Positions 36,241-45,723 of a stretch of DNA of 64,000 nt are shown here, one piece after another; position 1 is the stretch's first letter, and every line of letters starts with the position of its first letter. The notes below the pieces were generated by a model that was given only the letters and a program-made list of their open reading frames with translations, was not told the origin of the DNA and made no database searches. A program made the translations under genes and the position numbers. Source of the stretch: an uncultured Bacteriovoracaceae bacterium (GTDB taxonomy: Bacteria; Bdellovibrionota; Bacteriovoracia; Bacteriovoracales; Bacteriovoracaceae); assembly GCA_937931205.1 (NCBI GenBank), contig CALHBF010000010.1, forward strand, positions 1 through 64,000. Direction: 5' to 3'.

Positions 36241-36867
36241 ATGAAAACTTTTCAAACTGACGGACTCTTCTCAGATAATTACAAATTCTCTATCGGTTCA
36301 ATCATCCCAAGACCTATTGCTGTTATTTCTACAAGAAATCCTGATGGAAGCAATAACCTTGCGCCCTTCTCATTCTTTACTTCTGTTTCAGCAAAACCCA
36401 TGATTGTTGCGTTCTGCCCTATGATCAGAACGGCCACAGGTGATTTCAAAGATACTGTTAAAAATATTCTGAGAGAAAAAGAATTCGTCGTTAACTTCTG
36501 CACTGAAGAAAATTACGAAAAGGTAAATCTTGCATCAACTGAACTTCCCTTCGGAGAAGATGAGTTCGCATTCTCTAAACTAACGCCTATTGAATCCGAG
36601 GTTGTTAAGGCACGTAGAATGAAAGAATCTCCAATTCATTTTGAATGTATCTTTAGAGATATGCTTTGTTATGGTAAAGAACCCGGAGCTGGTTCACTGA
36701 TCACAGGAGAAGTGAAATTGATTCATATCGACGAAAAAATTTTAGTCGATAATAAAATTCAAAGTGATCTCTTTCGCGCTGTTGGACGAGGGGCCGGTAA
36801 TGACTGGTTTAAGACTGACTCAAAGTTTGAGTTGGAGCGTCTTATGAAAGCACAGATTCAAAAATAG
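36241..36867 (+). CDS. Flavin reductase-like FMN-binding protein
   Basis: A 208-residue split-barrel FMN protein of the flavin reductase-like family: IGSIIPRPIAVISTRNPDGS near 18-37, the SFFTSVSAKPMIVAFC strand-turn (FMN contact) and KDTVKNILREKEFVVNF. Such proteins bind FMN and reduce it with NAD(P)H or serve partner monooxygenases; no partner is adjacent. The stop is followed by 102 nt before the next likely start. Confidence 0.82.
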   Translation: MKTFQTDGLFSDNYKFSIGSIIPRPIAVISTRNPDGSNNLAPFSFFTSVSAKPMIVAFCPMIRTATGDFKDTVKNILREKEFVVNFCTEENYEKVNLASTELPFGEDEFAFSKLTPIESEVVKARRMKESPIHFECIFRDMLCYGKEPGAGSLITGEVKLIHIDEKILVDNKIQSDLFRAVGRGAGNDWFKTDSKFELERLMKAQIQK

Positions 36868-36969
36868 GGAATTCTGCCTCAGCTCTCTATAAATTTAAAG
36901 AGTATTAATCACTTGAGTGATGGCACTCCATTCGCAAAGATTCCAAGGGCTAAAGCCAAGGAGCTTCAT

Positions 36970-38001
36970 ATGCGAATCTCATCACTCGTTGACACGTTAG
37001 TCTTTTCATCTTCCTGTTGGGAATCTGCAGCTCCACGTACCCGCAGTATAGTCATGTCCCTTAAAAAGAAATCCCCTCTTATTTATATTGAACCACCTGT
37101 GTTAGGTTTTACCAGCTTTGCAAGTCTTAATGAGAGTTATCCATCTGAGGAAATCAAAGTTCTTACTCCTCATCTTCCTAAGAATGCTAAAAATGATGAG
37201 AAAAACATTGTCGTCAACGAACTGTTAGCTCGCTATCTCAATGAGAAGAATATCGAAGTTTATGAAAGCTGGTATTTGGGAACAACAGCATGGGACTACT
37301 CAGACGAACTGGCCCCCTATGCTATTACACTCGATCTTATTTCTGAAGACGAACTTGCGCATCCCCTCATCAGCCTCAGTTCCATTATTACCAGTTCACT
37401 CATTCTAGAAAATGAAGATTACATCCATATTGGGGATGCTATTGATATAGACCATTTTCTTCAGGCAAGACTGAATCTCATAAGACCTGATGAGCTCAAA
37501 ATTATTCCTGATCCCTTGATTGGATGTATGGGTCTTAAAAATATCGACATTATTCTTGAACTGGCCCAGCAAAGACCTAACTATCACTTTATTCTTTTTC
37601 AAGACAACGAACTTGATTATCCAGAAGTTGAAAATATTCACTTCATTGGAAAGAAGAATTTCTACTCCTTGCCTCTTTATCTCTCACCACTCAAGGTTGC
37701 TATTACAGTTCCGGATGAAGAACTCATTGATGAGATGCTATGCGCCGGTAAAAAAATCATTCAAATTGGCAAAGTAAACGACGCTCTTCCCTTTGTGCAT
37801 GAATGCGAAACTATTTCTGAGGTTCTCAAGGCGCTGGATCATTACGTCAGTTCACCAGAAATGGATCCCTTATGGCTTAATGAAGTCGATGAATATCTCA
37901 AAACTAAAACTTGGGATCAAAAAATAGAACAGGTATTTATTCGAAAGAATGATATCAAGCAAGATGGTTTCAATAAAAAGATTACACCACAAATAATATA
38001 G
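36970..38001 (+). CDS. Divergent GT-B glycosyltransferase-like protein
   Basis: About 344 residues from ATG 36970, chosen for AAGGAG 7 nt upstream; a TTG at 36913 is the longer option. It follows the plan of family 1 glycosyltransferases often found beside UDP-galactopyranose mutase: FSSSCWESAAPRTRSIVMSL (usual W...PQR block), then LIYIEPPVLG, a DLISEDELAHPL segment, IIPDPLIGCMGLKNIDIILE, and FIGKKNFYSLPLYLSPLKVA. The PQR motif and the usual C-terminal donor-binding EYLAAGKPVV are altered, the latter to DEMLCAGKKIIQ. It is either a divergent enzyme or inactive. Confidence 0.6.
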   Translation: MRISSLVDTLVFSSSCWESAAPRTRSIVMSLKKKSPLIYIEPPVLGFTSFASLNESYPSEEIKVLTPHLPKNAKNDEKNIVVNELLARYLNEKNIEVYESWYLGTTAWDYSDELAPYAITLDLISEDELAHPLISLSSIITSSLILENEDYIHIGDAIDIDHFLQARLNLIRPDELKIIPDPLIGCMGLKNIDIILELAQQRPNYHFILFQDNELDYPEVENIHFIGKKNFYSLPLYLSPLKVAITVPDEELIDEMLCAGKKIIQIGKVNDALPFVHECETISEVLKALDHYVSSPEMDPLWLNEVDEYLKTKTWDQKIEQVFIRKNDIKQDGFNKKITPQII

Positions 38002-38053
38002 TCAAAGCTCTCAAGAGTTCTTAAAATTTGTTTATAATTTAAAGGAGTATCTT

Positions 38054-38581
38054 ATGGGCTTAATCTTAAAGCAGATATTCGCCTTTCTGAAATTACTGAA
38101 TTCAGATACTGGCAATATCTCATTAGCGATGGGAATGACTTGTGGATTCATTCTAGGAATGACACCAATCCTTTCTCTTCATAGTTTACTGGTATTTCTT
38201 ATTCTCTTCTTTTTCAGAATTCAAATCGGGGCAGCATTTGTTATCGCCTTCTTTGTAAAATTCATTGCCTTCTTCTTTGATCCTCTCTTCAATATGGTGG
38301 GAAGTGCTGTGCTCGAAATGGATGCTCTTCAGGGAATTTTTACAACCCTCTATAACATGCCACTCGTCCCCTATACGCGTTTTAACAATTCTATTGTTAT
38401 GGGCTCAGCAGTTATTACTTTTGCTCTAAGCCCTTTCATTTTTGTTCTTTCACAAATCTTGATTGTTAAATACCGCGAGAAAGTTCTGGCAAGGTTCCAG
38501 GAAACTAAGTTCTGGAAATTTGTCAAAGCGACAGGTTTCTATAAGTGGTATTACAGCTACTCTAAGTACAATTGGAACTAA
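38054..38581 (+). CDS. TIGR03546 family membrane protein
   Basis: A 175-residue integral membrane protein with a DUF2062-like start (AMGMTCGFILGMTPILSLHS) and three to four hydrophobic helices between 20 and 140. It resembles the TIGR03546 family, which occurs in outer-membrane bacteria as a pair with TIGR03545. The larger partner follows directly, 1 nt after its stop, which strongly supports the call. AAAGGAG precedes the ATG by 6 nt. Role unknown, probably in envelope lipid handling. Confidence 0.75.
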   Translation: MGLILKQIFAFLKLLNSDTGNISLAMGMTCGFILGMTPILSLHSLLVFLILFFFRIQIGAAFVIAFFVKFIAFFFDPLFNMVGSAVLEMDALQGIFTTLYNMPLVPYTRFNNSIVMGSAVITFALSPFIFVLSQILIVKYREKVLARFQETKFWKFVKATGFYKWYYSYSKYNWN

Positions 38582-38582
38582 T

Positions 38583-40466
38583 ATGAGTGATAAGAAGATA
38601 AAAAAAGCACGCGGCCCTATTCGTTATGAGGCCATCATTCCAGTACTTGTTATTTCAACAATTACTTTTATCTATTTTAGCGTCTATTTCGATCGCCATG
38701 TGAAAAGCCTTGCCGAATATATCGGAACTCAGGCCAATGGTGCAGAAGTAAATATCGGAGAAGTAGATATTTCTTTTATTAAAGGAAGTATCACTGTTAC
38801 TCGTCTTGAAGTAACAAATCTTGAAGACAATCTCAAAAACACCATTGAGATTGGTAAAATGAACTTCAGACTTGTTTGGGATGCTCTTCTTCGTATGAAA
38901 TTCGTAATCGATGACGCCAGTATTGAAGATATCATGCTGATGTCTAATCGCCGTCGCGCTGGGAAAGTACTCCCTCCTAGTCCTGCCAAACCAAGTAAAT
39001 CAGAAGAGCTACAGGCCGAGCTGGTAAGTCAGGTCCAGAGCAAGTATCAAGGTAACGTACTTGAAAACTTAATTACTTTCTTAGATGGAAGCTCTGTTGA
39101 TGATCAGATCAAAGAAATTCGCGGCACGCTCAAGAGTGAAACTCGCATTAATGATATGATCAAGGAAATTGATTCGAAGAAAGATTACTGGGATAAAGAA
39201 ATTAAAACTTTGAGCGATGATAAAATCGTCAAAGACATTGAGAAGAAAATTCAAGACATCTCTAAAGAAAAGAATGATCTGAAAAAACTTTCAATGGCCA
39301 AAGAGATTGCTGACGATATCAAGACCGTGAATGAGCGAGTAAAAAGTGTAAAAAGCAAATCAGATGAACTTCAAGCTGAAGTGAAGAAGATTGCTCAATA
39401 TCCTAAAGAAGTTCAGGCCCTGATTAAAGAAGATACTGAAAGTCTTAAAAATCGTTTCTCTATTCCAAGTGTCGATTTCAAAGATCTTGCTCTCAATCTT
39501 TTTGCTAAAGACTTTGTCGGACATCTAGGAAAATTCAGAAAATATGCAGAGATTGCCAAGCAATACATTCCTGAAAAGCAAGAAGTGGCCGAAGAAGAAA
39601 AAGTTATTCCTGCCAAGAGAGATGAAGGAAAAACTTATCATTTCCCAGTTACCACCGGTTACCCTTTTGTATGGCTCAAGCATGCAAGCATCTCATCAAA
39701 AGGAACAGAAGGCTCTTATGTTGGGGATGTTAAAGGTAAGCTTACAGATGTTACCAATGATCCTAAGCTCATTAAAAAGGCTACGATCCTTGACGTGAAC
39801 GGAAACTTCCCTACAGCGAATTTGATTGGAGTTAAAGCAGTTTATGCTCTTCATCATCATGTTGCAGATCCTTATCAGGAAGCCTTCATGCAAGTAAATC
39901 AGTTCAGGCTGGATAATAAGCTTTTTGTGAATGAGAAGAATAAGAAGTTTGGTATCAATGAGGCCAATGGTACTTCGACGATCAGAGCACGTATTCAAAA
40001 CAATACTGTAGATATGAACTGGCTGGCCCATTTCAATGATCCTAAATATCTCGTTGATCTCAATACCAAGTCCGGCAATGAAATCCTGACACGCATTTTG
40101 AACAACATTCCTATTATTAGCCTTGAAGCGCGAGCTCGCGGCCCATTCAGTAAGCTTGATATTGATCTCAAATCGAATCTAGGTGAAGAGCTTGGGAAAG
40201 GTCTAAAGAATGAGTTAACTTCGCAAATAAGCAGTGCTCAGGGCAAGATTAACGCTCTTATCGATGAGAAGATCAAAGGACCACAGAATGAGTTAATGGG
40301 GAAAATCAATCTCTCTAATAACCAGTTAAAGTCTTTCAACGATCTAGAAAATCTTTATAAGAAGTATGAAGATCAACTGCAAGCCGAACTAAAGAAAATG
40401 CAAGGCGGACAGGGTGATAAGATTAAAGAACAAGGTAAGAAATTATTAAAAGGTTTAGGCCTTTAA
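38583..40466 (+). CDS. TIGR03545 family AsmA-like envelope protein
   Basis: About 627 residues from ATG 38583; the frame extends upstream into the preceding gene but that part is not expected to be translated. One N-terminal membrane segment (about 17-37, ending FSVYFDRHV) is followed by an AsmA-like domain (EVNIGEVDISFIKGSITVTR), a long charged coiled coil (about 180-300) and a C-terminal strand-rich region, ending in a helical Gln/Lys-rich tail. This is the architecture of TIGR03545, partner of TIGR03546. AsmA-like proteins bridge inner and outer membranes for lipid transport, which suggests but does not prove such a role. Confidence 0.75.
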   Translation: MSDKKIKKARGPIRYEAIIPVLVISTITFIYFSVYFDRHVKSLAEYIGTQANGAEVNIGEVDISFIKGSITVTRLEVTNLEDNLKNTIEIGKMNFRLVWDALLRMKFVIDDASIEDIMLMSNRRRAGKVLPPSPAKPSKSEELQAELVSQVQSKYQGNVLENLITFLDGSSVDDQIKEIRGTLKSETRINDMIKEIDSKKDYWDKEIKTLSDDKIVKDIEKKIQDISKEKNDLKKLSMAKEIADDIKTVNERVKSVKSKSDELQAEVKKIAQYPKEVQALIKEDTESLKNRFSIPSVDFKDLALNLFAKDFVGHLGKFRKYAEIAKQYIPEKQEVAEEEKVIPAKRDEGKTYHFPVTTGYPFVWLKHASISSKGTEGSYVGDVKGKLTDVTNDPKLIKKATILDVNGNFPTANLIGVKAVYALHHHVADPYQEAFMQVNQFRLDNKLFVNEKNKKFGINEANGTSTIRARIQNNTVDMNWLAHFNDPKYLVDLNTKSGNEILTRILNNIPIISLEARARGPFSKLDIDLKSNLGEELGKGLKNELTSQISSAQGKINALIDEKIKGPQNELMGKINLSNNQLKSFNDLENLYKKYEDQLQAELKKMQGGQGDKIKEQGKKLLKGLGL

Positions 40467-40472
40467 AATAAA

Positions 40473-40500
40473 AAAGGCTCCCATTGGGAGCCTTTTTTTT
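40473..40500. terminator. Terminator between the TIGR03545 gene and the E1 gene
   Basis: GGCTCCC (40476-40482) and GGGAGCC (40486-40492) form a 7-bp stem with a 3-nt loop and eight T on the plus side; A residues precede it, so it also works on minus for the convergent dehydrogenase gene. Confidence 0.9.
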
Positions 40501-40501
40501 G

Positions 40502-40526
40502 CTAAAAAGTACGGCGTACTTTTTAG
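40502..40526. repeat. Perfect 11-bp inverted repeat at the E1 gene stop
   Basis: CTAAAAAGTAC (40502-40512) and GTACTTTTTAG (40516-40526) pair perfectly around GGC. The stop codon of the minus-strand dehydrogenase gene lies within it. It sits 10 nt from the terminator and may be a second 3'-end stabilising hairpin. Confidence 0.8.
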
Positions 40527-42706
40527 TAATTAAGAAGTTTTCTAAGAGCAGTTGATACATGTGAAACTTGCGGAAGAATAACTTCTTCAAGATCCGGACA
40601 ATAAGCAACATGCACATCTTCAGAACAAACACGAAGAATTGGAGCGTCAAGTTGCTCAAAACAATTCTCGTTAACAAGAGCAGCAATCTCTCCTGCAAAT
40701 CCTGAAGTTTTATGTTCTTCGTGACAGATAAGAAGTCTGTGAGTTTTAGAAAGAGATTTCTTCACAGCTTCAAAGTCAAACGGAGCAAGAGTTCTTGGAT
40801 CGATGATTTCGATTGAATAACCTTCTTTCTCAAACTCTTTGGCAGCTTCAACAGCCTTCTGAACAAGAGCACCCCAGGCTACGATTGTTGCATCCTTACC
40901 TTCTTTAACGATACGAGCTTTACCGAAAGGAATCATGTATTCCTCACCCGGATCAGCTGAACGGTTATAACCTTGGTAATAAAGGTGTTTATGCTCAAGG
41001 AACATAACAGGATCATCACAACGAATTGCTGTACGTAGAATTCCGATCGCATCTAGTGCATTTGATGGATAAACAACACGAATCCCTGGATTATGAGTGA
41101 ATAGTGATTCACCTGACTGAGAGTGATACATTGCTCCACCACGAAGGTATCCACCGATTGGAACACGCACTACCATTGGACATTTAAAATCACCGCCTGA
41201 GCGGTAACGAGTTGTCGCCATCTCGTTCTTTAATTGCATGTAAGCAGTCCAGATATAATCGAAGAATTGAATTTCAACTACTGGCTTTAATCCTCTCATC
41301 GCCATACCAATGGCACGGCCGATGATGTTGGCTTCAGCAAGTGGTGAGTTAAATACTTGGCCAGGCTTAGCTGCTTTCTGAACACCGTGAGTAACTTTGA
41401 ATACTCCTCCCTTACCTTTAAGATCAGGGTTGTCGTATTTCTCTACTTCTGTGAAGTCAGCAACGTCTTCTCCGAAAACCATCATAAGAGGGTTTTTCTT
41501 AATCTCAGACTTCAACGTCATGTTGATTGCCGTTGCCAGAGGAATATCATCCTTACCTGAGAACTGAGGAGCAGTATCAAAATCAGCAGATGTAGGATCA
41601 ACATCTGGAGAATACAAATGATCTTTGTATGTTGATTTTTCAGGCCAAACAGTTGTGAGAGCTCTGTTCATCGCCTCTCTTACTTCTTTTGTTGCCTCAT
41701 CAAGCATTGCTTGAGTCTCATCACTTGTCATGAGACCAGTATCATTTAGGAAACGAGGGAATGAATTGAATACATCTCTGTAAGCTTCATCAGCTAGATC
41801 ATCTTTGGTTCTATAGTAAGAGTGATCATCTGAAAGAGAGTGAGAGTATGGACGAGTTACTGTTGCGTGAACAAGAACCGGGCCATTGCCAGCACGAAGA
41901 TATTTTTCAGCAGCAAGCATTGTATCGTAAGATTCAATCGGGCAGTTACCGTCACAGTTAAAAATCTTAAGGCCTGGGAAATTAGCAAGAGCAACAGAGA
42001 TAGAAGCTCCTGGAGTCTGAACAGATACTGGAACAGAAATCGCATAACCGTTATCTTCAATCATGAAAAGAACTGGAAGTTTATTTACACAAGCAGTTGT
42101 CAGACCTTCCCAAAATTCACCTTGAGAAGTTGTACCATCACCACTAGATACGTAAACGATTTCTTGATCGTTATAAACAGGAGAATCTTTTAGATTCATT
42201 TTCTTTAAGTGAAGTCCAGCTTCAGCAATACCTACCGCTTGAAGGAACTGAGTTCCAGTACAGCTTGATTTAGAAACGATATTAAGTTTTACGTTCCCCC
42301 AGTGAGCAGGCATCTGACGGCCGTGAGAAGCAGTGTCACCTGTGTTACCATTGGCCTGGCAAAGCATTTCGTATGAGCTGTGGCCTAGACCAAGACAAAG
42401 AGCTCTGTCGCGGTAGTAAGGAATGAAATAATCGTAGCTCGGACGAAGAACTTTCGCAGCTGCTGAAAGAATACCTTCGTGACCTGCTCCTGAGATTTGG
42501 AAGAAAGCTTTATTCTGCTTCTTCATCGTGATCTCAGCATCATCAGTTTTACGAGAAACATAAATATTTTTTAAGAACCAAACAAGATCAGCTTTTGTGA
42601 GCTTATGTTTTTTGATCAGATCAAGTTTATGATCATAACTAGGATTTGATTTCAACGTGCTCGCAGCACCTTTAGACTTTACGTCAGAAGACTTAGTTGT
42701 CGCCAT
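40523..42706 (-). CDS. Branched-chain 2-oxoacid dehydrogenase E1, alpha-beta fusion
   Basis: A 727-residue thiamine diphosphate enzyme with E1 alpha in the N-terminal half and E1 beta in the C-terminal half, normally two proteins. The alpha part has the ThDP motif GDGTTSQGEFWEGL followed by EDNGYAISV; the beta part begins near 390 (FGEDVADFTEVEKYDNPDLK) and has FNSPLAEANIIGRAIGMAM and VVRVPIGGYLRGG. It decarboxylates branched-chain 2-oxoacids for acyl-CoA formation. The leucine dehydrogenase at 51-52 kb could supply its substrates. E2 and E3 are not in the window. AGGGG precedes the ATG. Confidence 0.87.
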   Translation of the reverse strand: MATTKSSDVKSKGAASTLKSNPSYDHKLDLIKKHKLTKADLVWFLKNIYVSRKTDDAEITMKKQNKAFFQISGAGHEGILSAAAKVLRPSYDYFIPYYRDRALCLGLGHSSYEMLCQANGNTGDTASHGRQMPAHWGNVKLNIVSKSSCTGTQFLQAVGIAEAGLHLKKMNLKDSPVYNDQEIVYVSSGDGTTSQGEFWEGLTTACVNKLPVLFMIEDNGYAISVPVSVQTPGASISVALANFPGLKIFNCDGNCPIESYDTMLAAEKYLRAGNGPVLVHATVTRPYSHSLSDDHSYYRTKDDLADEAYRDVFNSFPRFLNDTGLMTSDETQAMLDEATKEVREAMNRALTTVWPEKSTYKDHLYSPDVDPTSADFDTAPQFSGKDDIPLATAINMTLKSEIKKNPLMMVFGEDVADFTEVEKYDNPDLKGKGGVFKVTHGVQKAAKPGQVFNSPLAEANIIGRAIGMAMRGLKPVVEIQFFDYIWTAYMQLKNEMATTRYRSGGDFKCPMVVRVPIGGYLRGGAMYHSQSGESLFTHNPGIRVVYPSNALDAIGILRTAIRCDDPVMFLEHKHLYYQGYNRSADPGEEYMIPFGKARIVKEGKDATIVAWGALVQKAVEAAKEFEKEGYSIEIIDPRTLAPFDFEAVKKSLSKTHRLLICHEEHKTSGFAGEIAALVNENCFEQLDAPILRVCSEDVHVAYCPDLEEVILPQVSHVSTALRKLLNY

Positions 42707-42833
42707 AGGAACCCCTTGATTTAAAAGTGAGACTATCTTAGCTCATAAAGCGAGAGAAAATCCACCCGTAAGGGAGGACTAGATAGTAATTTCTCAATAT
42801 TTTTTGATGTTAAATATGCGAATTTTAAAAGAA

Positions 42834-42858
42834 GAGGCCAGCCTAAAAGGCTGACCTC
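42834..42858 (-). terminator. Terminator after the radical SAM gene
   Basis: On the minus strand GAGGTCAGCC pairs with GGCTGGCCTC (42858-42834) around a TTTTA loop, followed by TTCTTTTAAAA. One A-G style mismatch is present. It lies 12 nt after the stop of the minus gene at 42871. Confidence 0.75.
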
Positions 42859-42870
42859 GCGAAGTGTGGA

Positions 42871-45576
42871 TTAATGGAGCCCAATACTCACTTTGATTGG
42901 TCGCTCGATCTCAAGTCCACGGGCCACCAATAGGTCAGTAATCTCGCTTGGTCGGATACTGCGCCCCTGATCTACCAACGCTTGGATATAAAGTCCGTCT
43001 GCGCGACATGGCGAAACCTCATCAATTGTCTCCAGCAGATTTTCAGAAAGATCCAGCTTTCCAAACGTCACATCAAGAAGCATTGGCCTGATATCTTTCT
43101 CTAAAAACTTCTCATCTTTTTTAGAGTAAGACTGAATCAAAATCTCTGAGGCATTTTTTAGCTCAGAACCAACAGCGTCTTTATTTCCTGCTTTCACCGG
43201 AATGAAATAGGTAAATGATTTAGCCGCATCCTGAATTGAAGGAGTTTTATTTGTAATCGGATTAATGGCACGGAAGTGAATTCCCGGCTCTGAATGTTTT
43301 TCTAGAAGTGAGATAATCTCATTATAGTCCTTCCACTCTTCTGGAACTCGAACATCGAAATATTCTACCAATGAGGAAATTCCCAGAGTCAAAGCTGGTC
43401 CAAAAGATAAAAGCGGTCTGATGTTGTAGCCTTCAGAATGAAGAGTCTCAAGACCTGCACGCTTAAAGATACGTGCCATTACTTTTTGAAGATCTAAGTG
43501 AGAGATGAATGTAATTGGTCCAATTTTTGAGAACTCAATACGATAACGAGCGCCCAATTCTTGGTTTCTCTTCTCTCTTAGTTCAACAATATTCTTCTTT
43601 AAAACTTCTGGTTGAACATACGGCTCATCTTTAATTGAGTTCATACCTGTAAGGAAGTCACGACGCTCTTCCACCATTTGTTTTAGGTCGCAAGCGACAC
43701 CACAGTGATAACAAACAAGCTTCTTTTTATCGATATCAAAGGTCTTCTCTAAAGATTCAAGATTTGAATGGTGAACAATCATTCCTGCCACTTTTCCACA
43801 TGGAGGAGACAGTCTGTTTTTGGTTGCCTTCTTCCATTCAAGATTCAAGAACCTTTCAGTCAAACCAACATCAATATGATCCCAGGCAAGTTTTCCTTCA
43901 AGAGGGATAGTTCCTAAGAAAATCTCTGGATCAATGCCAGAATTGTTTACACATTCAACCCACAGGTCATACTTGAATGTTTCATCCCAACCATCAAAAC
44001 GAGCTCCACCTGCCCAAGCATTAAAAATAATGTTGGCAACACGACGATCACCTCGAGAAACAATACCTTCTAAGTGAGAAATCTTTGAGAAGTGTTTTCT
44101 AAAATTTAAGCGATACTTTTCTGCATAATCTTTCAGAAGCTCTTGCTTGCGCTGAATTTCTGATAAAGTAATCATACTAGACCACTGGAATGGAGTATGA
44201 GGCTTAGGAACAAAGCTTGAAACTGATACTGTCACAGTTGGATTTTTTACTCCGCACTCTTGGGCTTTTTTCTTGGCCTTTCCTGCTGTCTCCATAATCG
44301 CAACAACATCTTCATCCTCTTCTGTAGGAAGACCGATCATGAAATAAAGTTTCATTTTCGTCCAACCACGAGAGAAGACGTCTGTTGCAGTCTGAAGAAG
44401 ATCTGCTTCTGAAATATTTTTATTAATAACATCTCTCATTCTCTGAGAGCCGGCTTCAGGAGCAAAAGTAAGTGAAGAGTTTTTCACTTCTGCAAGTTTA
44501 TCAAGAATACGAACATCAAGTCCGTAAGCACGAAGTGAAGAGATACCTAGAGTAGCATTCTCTTTCTGTAATTTATCTAGAAGCTCAATAACAAGCGGAG
44601 TAACAGCTGAATAATCAGCAGTTGAAAGACAAGTTAAACTCGCCTCATTGAAACCACCATTTTTGAGTCCATCCATCATCATCTGCACAACGTTTTCAGG
44701 ATTTCTTTCTCTCACAGGACGATAAATCATTCCTGCCTGACAAAAACGACAACCTTCCGTACATCCTCGAGCAAGCTCAACCGAGAAGCGATCGAAGATC
44801 GCTGTCATATGAGGAATAGGAGACTTCGTAGGAAAAGGATAATTTGTTAAGTTATCCACAAAATAGCGTTGAACGCGAGCAGGTAGCTCGGGATGTTCAT
44901 CTACTGGCCCCGTGACAACTTCCATTTGTGTCATAGGATCAATTTCAGTTTTATAAAATTGGGGAACGTAGATCCCTTTCCATTTTGCAAGTTCAAGAAG
45001 AATATCTTTTCTCTTCCATCCCTTCTGCTTTGCTTCACCAATGAAGTGAACAACTTTTGCAAAAAGAACTTCACCATCACCAACTAGAACAAAGTCCATG
45101 AATGGAGCAAGTGGTTCAGGGTGAGTAGCACAAGGACCACCACAAATGACAAATGGTTCTTCTTCCTGACGATCTTTGGTCCAAATAGAAATCCCACCAA
45201 GATCAAGCATATTAAGAATGTTTGAGTAGCTCATCTCATACTGAAGAGAAAAACCAACAACATCAAAATCTTTTAGAGGACGAAAATTTTCTAGAGTCAC
45301 CAGTTTTAGATCACGCTCGCGAATTTGTTTTTCCATATCAATCCATGGAGCAAAACAACGTTCAGCAAGAAGACCTTCATGCTTATTGATTTCATCATAG
45401 AGAATTTTCATTCCCAAGTGACTCATTCCAATCTCATAGGTGTCTGGAAAACAAAGTGCAACAGAACCTGTAACTTTATTCCAATCTTTTTTTACAACAA
45501 AATGTTCACCACCGATGTAGCGAGCTGGTTTTTCCAAAGATTCAAGAAATGAGGCATAGGGATTGTGTGAGGCCAT
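42871..45576 (-). CDS. B12-binding radical SAM protein fused to a DUF2344 domain (TIGR03960/TIGR03936)
   Basis: About 901 residues from ATG 45576 (GGAG upstream; the frame extends 22 codons further). The N-terminal region (FSLQYEMSYSNILNMLDLGG) is the cobalamin-binding-like part. The radical SAM cluster is ARGCTEGCRFCQAG near 268-281 with Cys spacing CxxxCxxC. Later CYHCGVACD follows, and the last 230 residues (YRIEFSKIGPITFISHLDLQ) are the DUF2344/TIGR03936 domain. The family is broadly conserved, often near ribonuclease G in other bacteria, but its substrate is unknown. It stands alone here with its own terminator. Confidence 0.85.
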   Translation of the reverse strand: MASHNPYASFLESLEKPARYIGGEHFVVKKDWNKVTGSVALCFPDTYEIGMSHLGMKILYDEINKHEGLLAERCFAPWIDMEKQIRERDLKLVTLENFRPLKDFDVVGFSLQYEMSYSNILNMLDLGGISIWTKDRQEEEPFVICGGPCATHPEPLAPFMDFVLVGDGEVLFAKVVHFIGEAKQKGWKRKDILLELAKWKGIYVPQFYKTEIDPMTQMEVVTGPVDEHPELPARVQRYFVDNLTNYPFPTKSPIPHMTAIFDRFSVELARGCTEGCRFCQAGMIYRPVRERNPENVVQMMMDGLKNGGFNEASLTCLSTADYSAVTPLVIELLDKLQKENATLGISSLRAYGLDVRILDKLAEVKNSSLTFAPEAGSQRMRDVINKNISEADLLQTATDVFSRGWTKMKLYFMIGLPTEEDEDVVAIMETAGKAKKKAQECGVKNPTVTVSVSSFVPKPHTPFQWSSMITLSEIQRKQELLKDYAEKYRLNFRKHFSKISHLEGIVSRGDRRVANIIFNAWAGGARFDGWDETFKYDLWVECVNNSGIDPEIFLGTIPLEGKLAWDHIDVGLTERFLNLEWKKATKNRLSPPCGKVAGMIVHHSNLESLEKTFDIDKKKLVCYHCGVACDLKQMVEERRDFLTGMNSIKDEPYVQPEVLKKNIVELREKRNQELGARYRIEFSKIGPITFISHLDLQKVMARIFKRAGLETLHSEGYNIRPLLSFGPALTLGISSLVEYFDVRVPEEWKDYNEIISLLEKHSEPGIHFRAINPITNKTPSIQDAAKSFTYFIPVKAGNKDAVGSELKNASEILIQSYSKKDEKFLEKDIRPMLLDVTFGKLDLSENLLETIDEVSPCRADGLYIQALVDQGRSIRPSEITDLLVARGLEIERPIKVSIGLH

Positions 45577-45723
45577 ATGATGAATACTCCAAGATATCTC
45601 TCTGAAGGAAGTAGAGAGGAGGGGGTACAACCCTCTAAGCATTAATAGATTCCCCTATTTAGCAGAAGCCCCTGTCAAAGTGAAGGATAAAGAAGAAAAA
45701 GGAAGAAAAGGCTGAAAAAAGTA

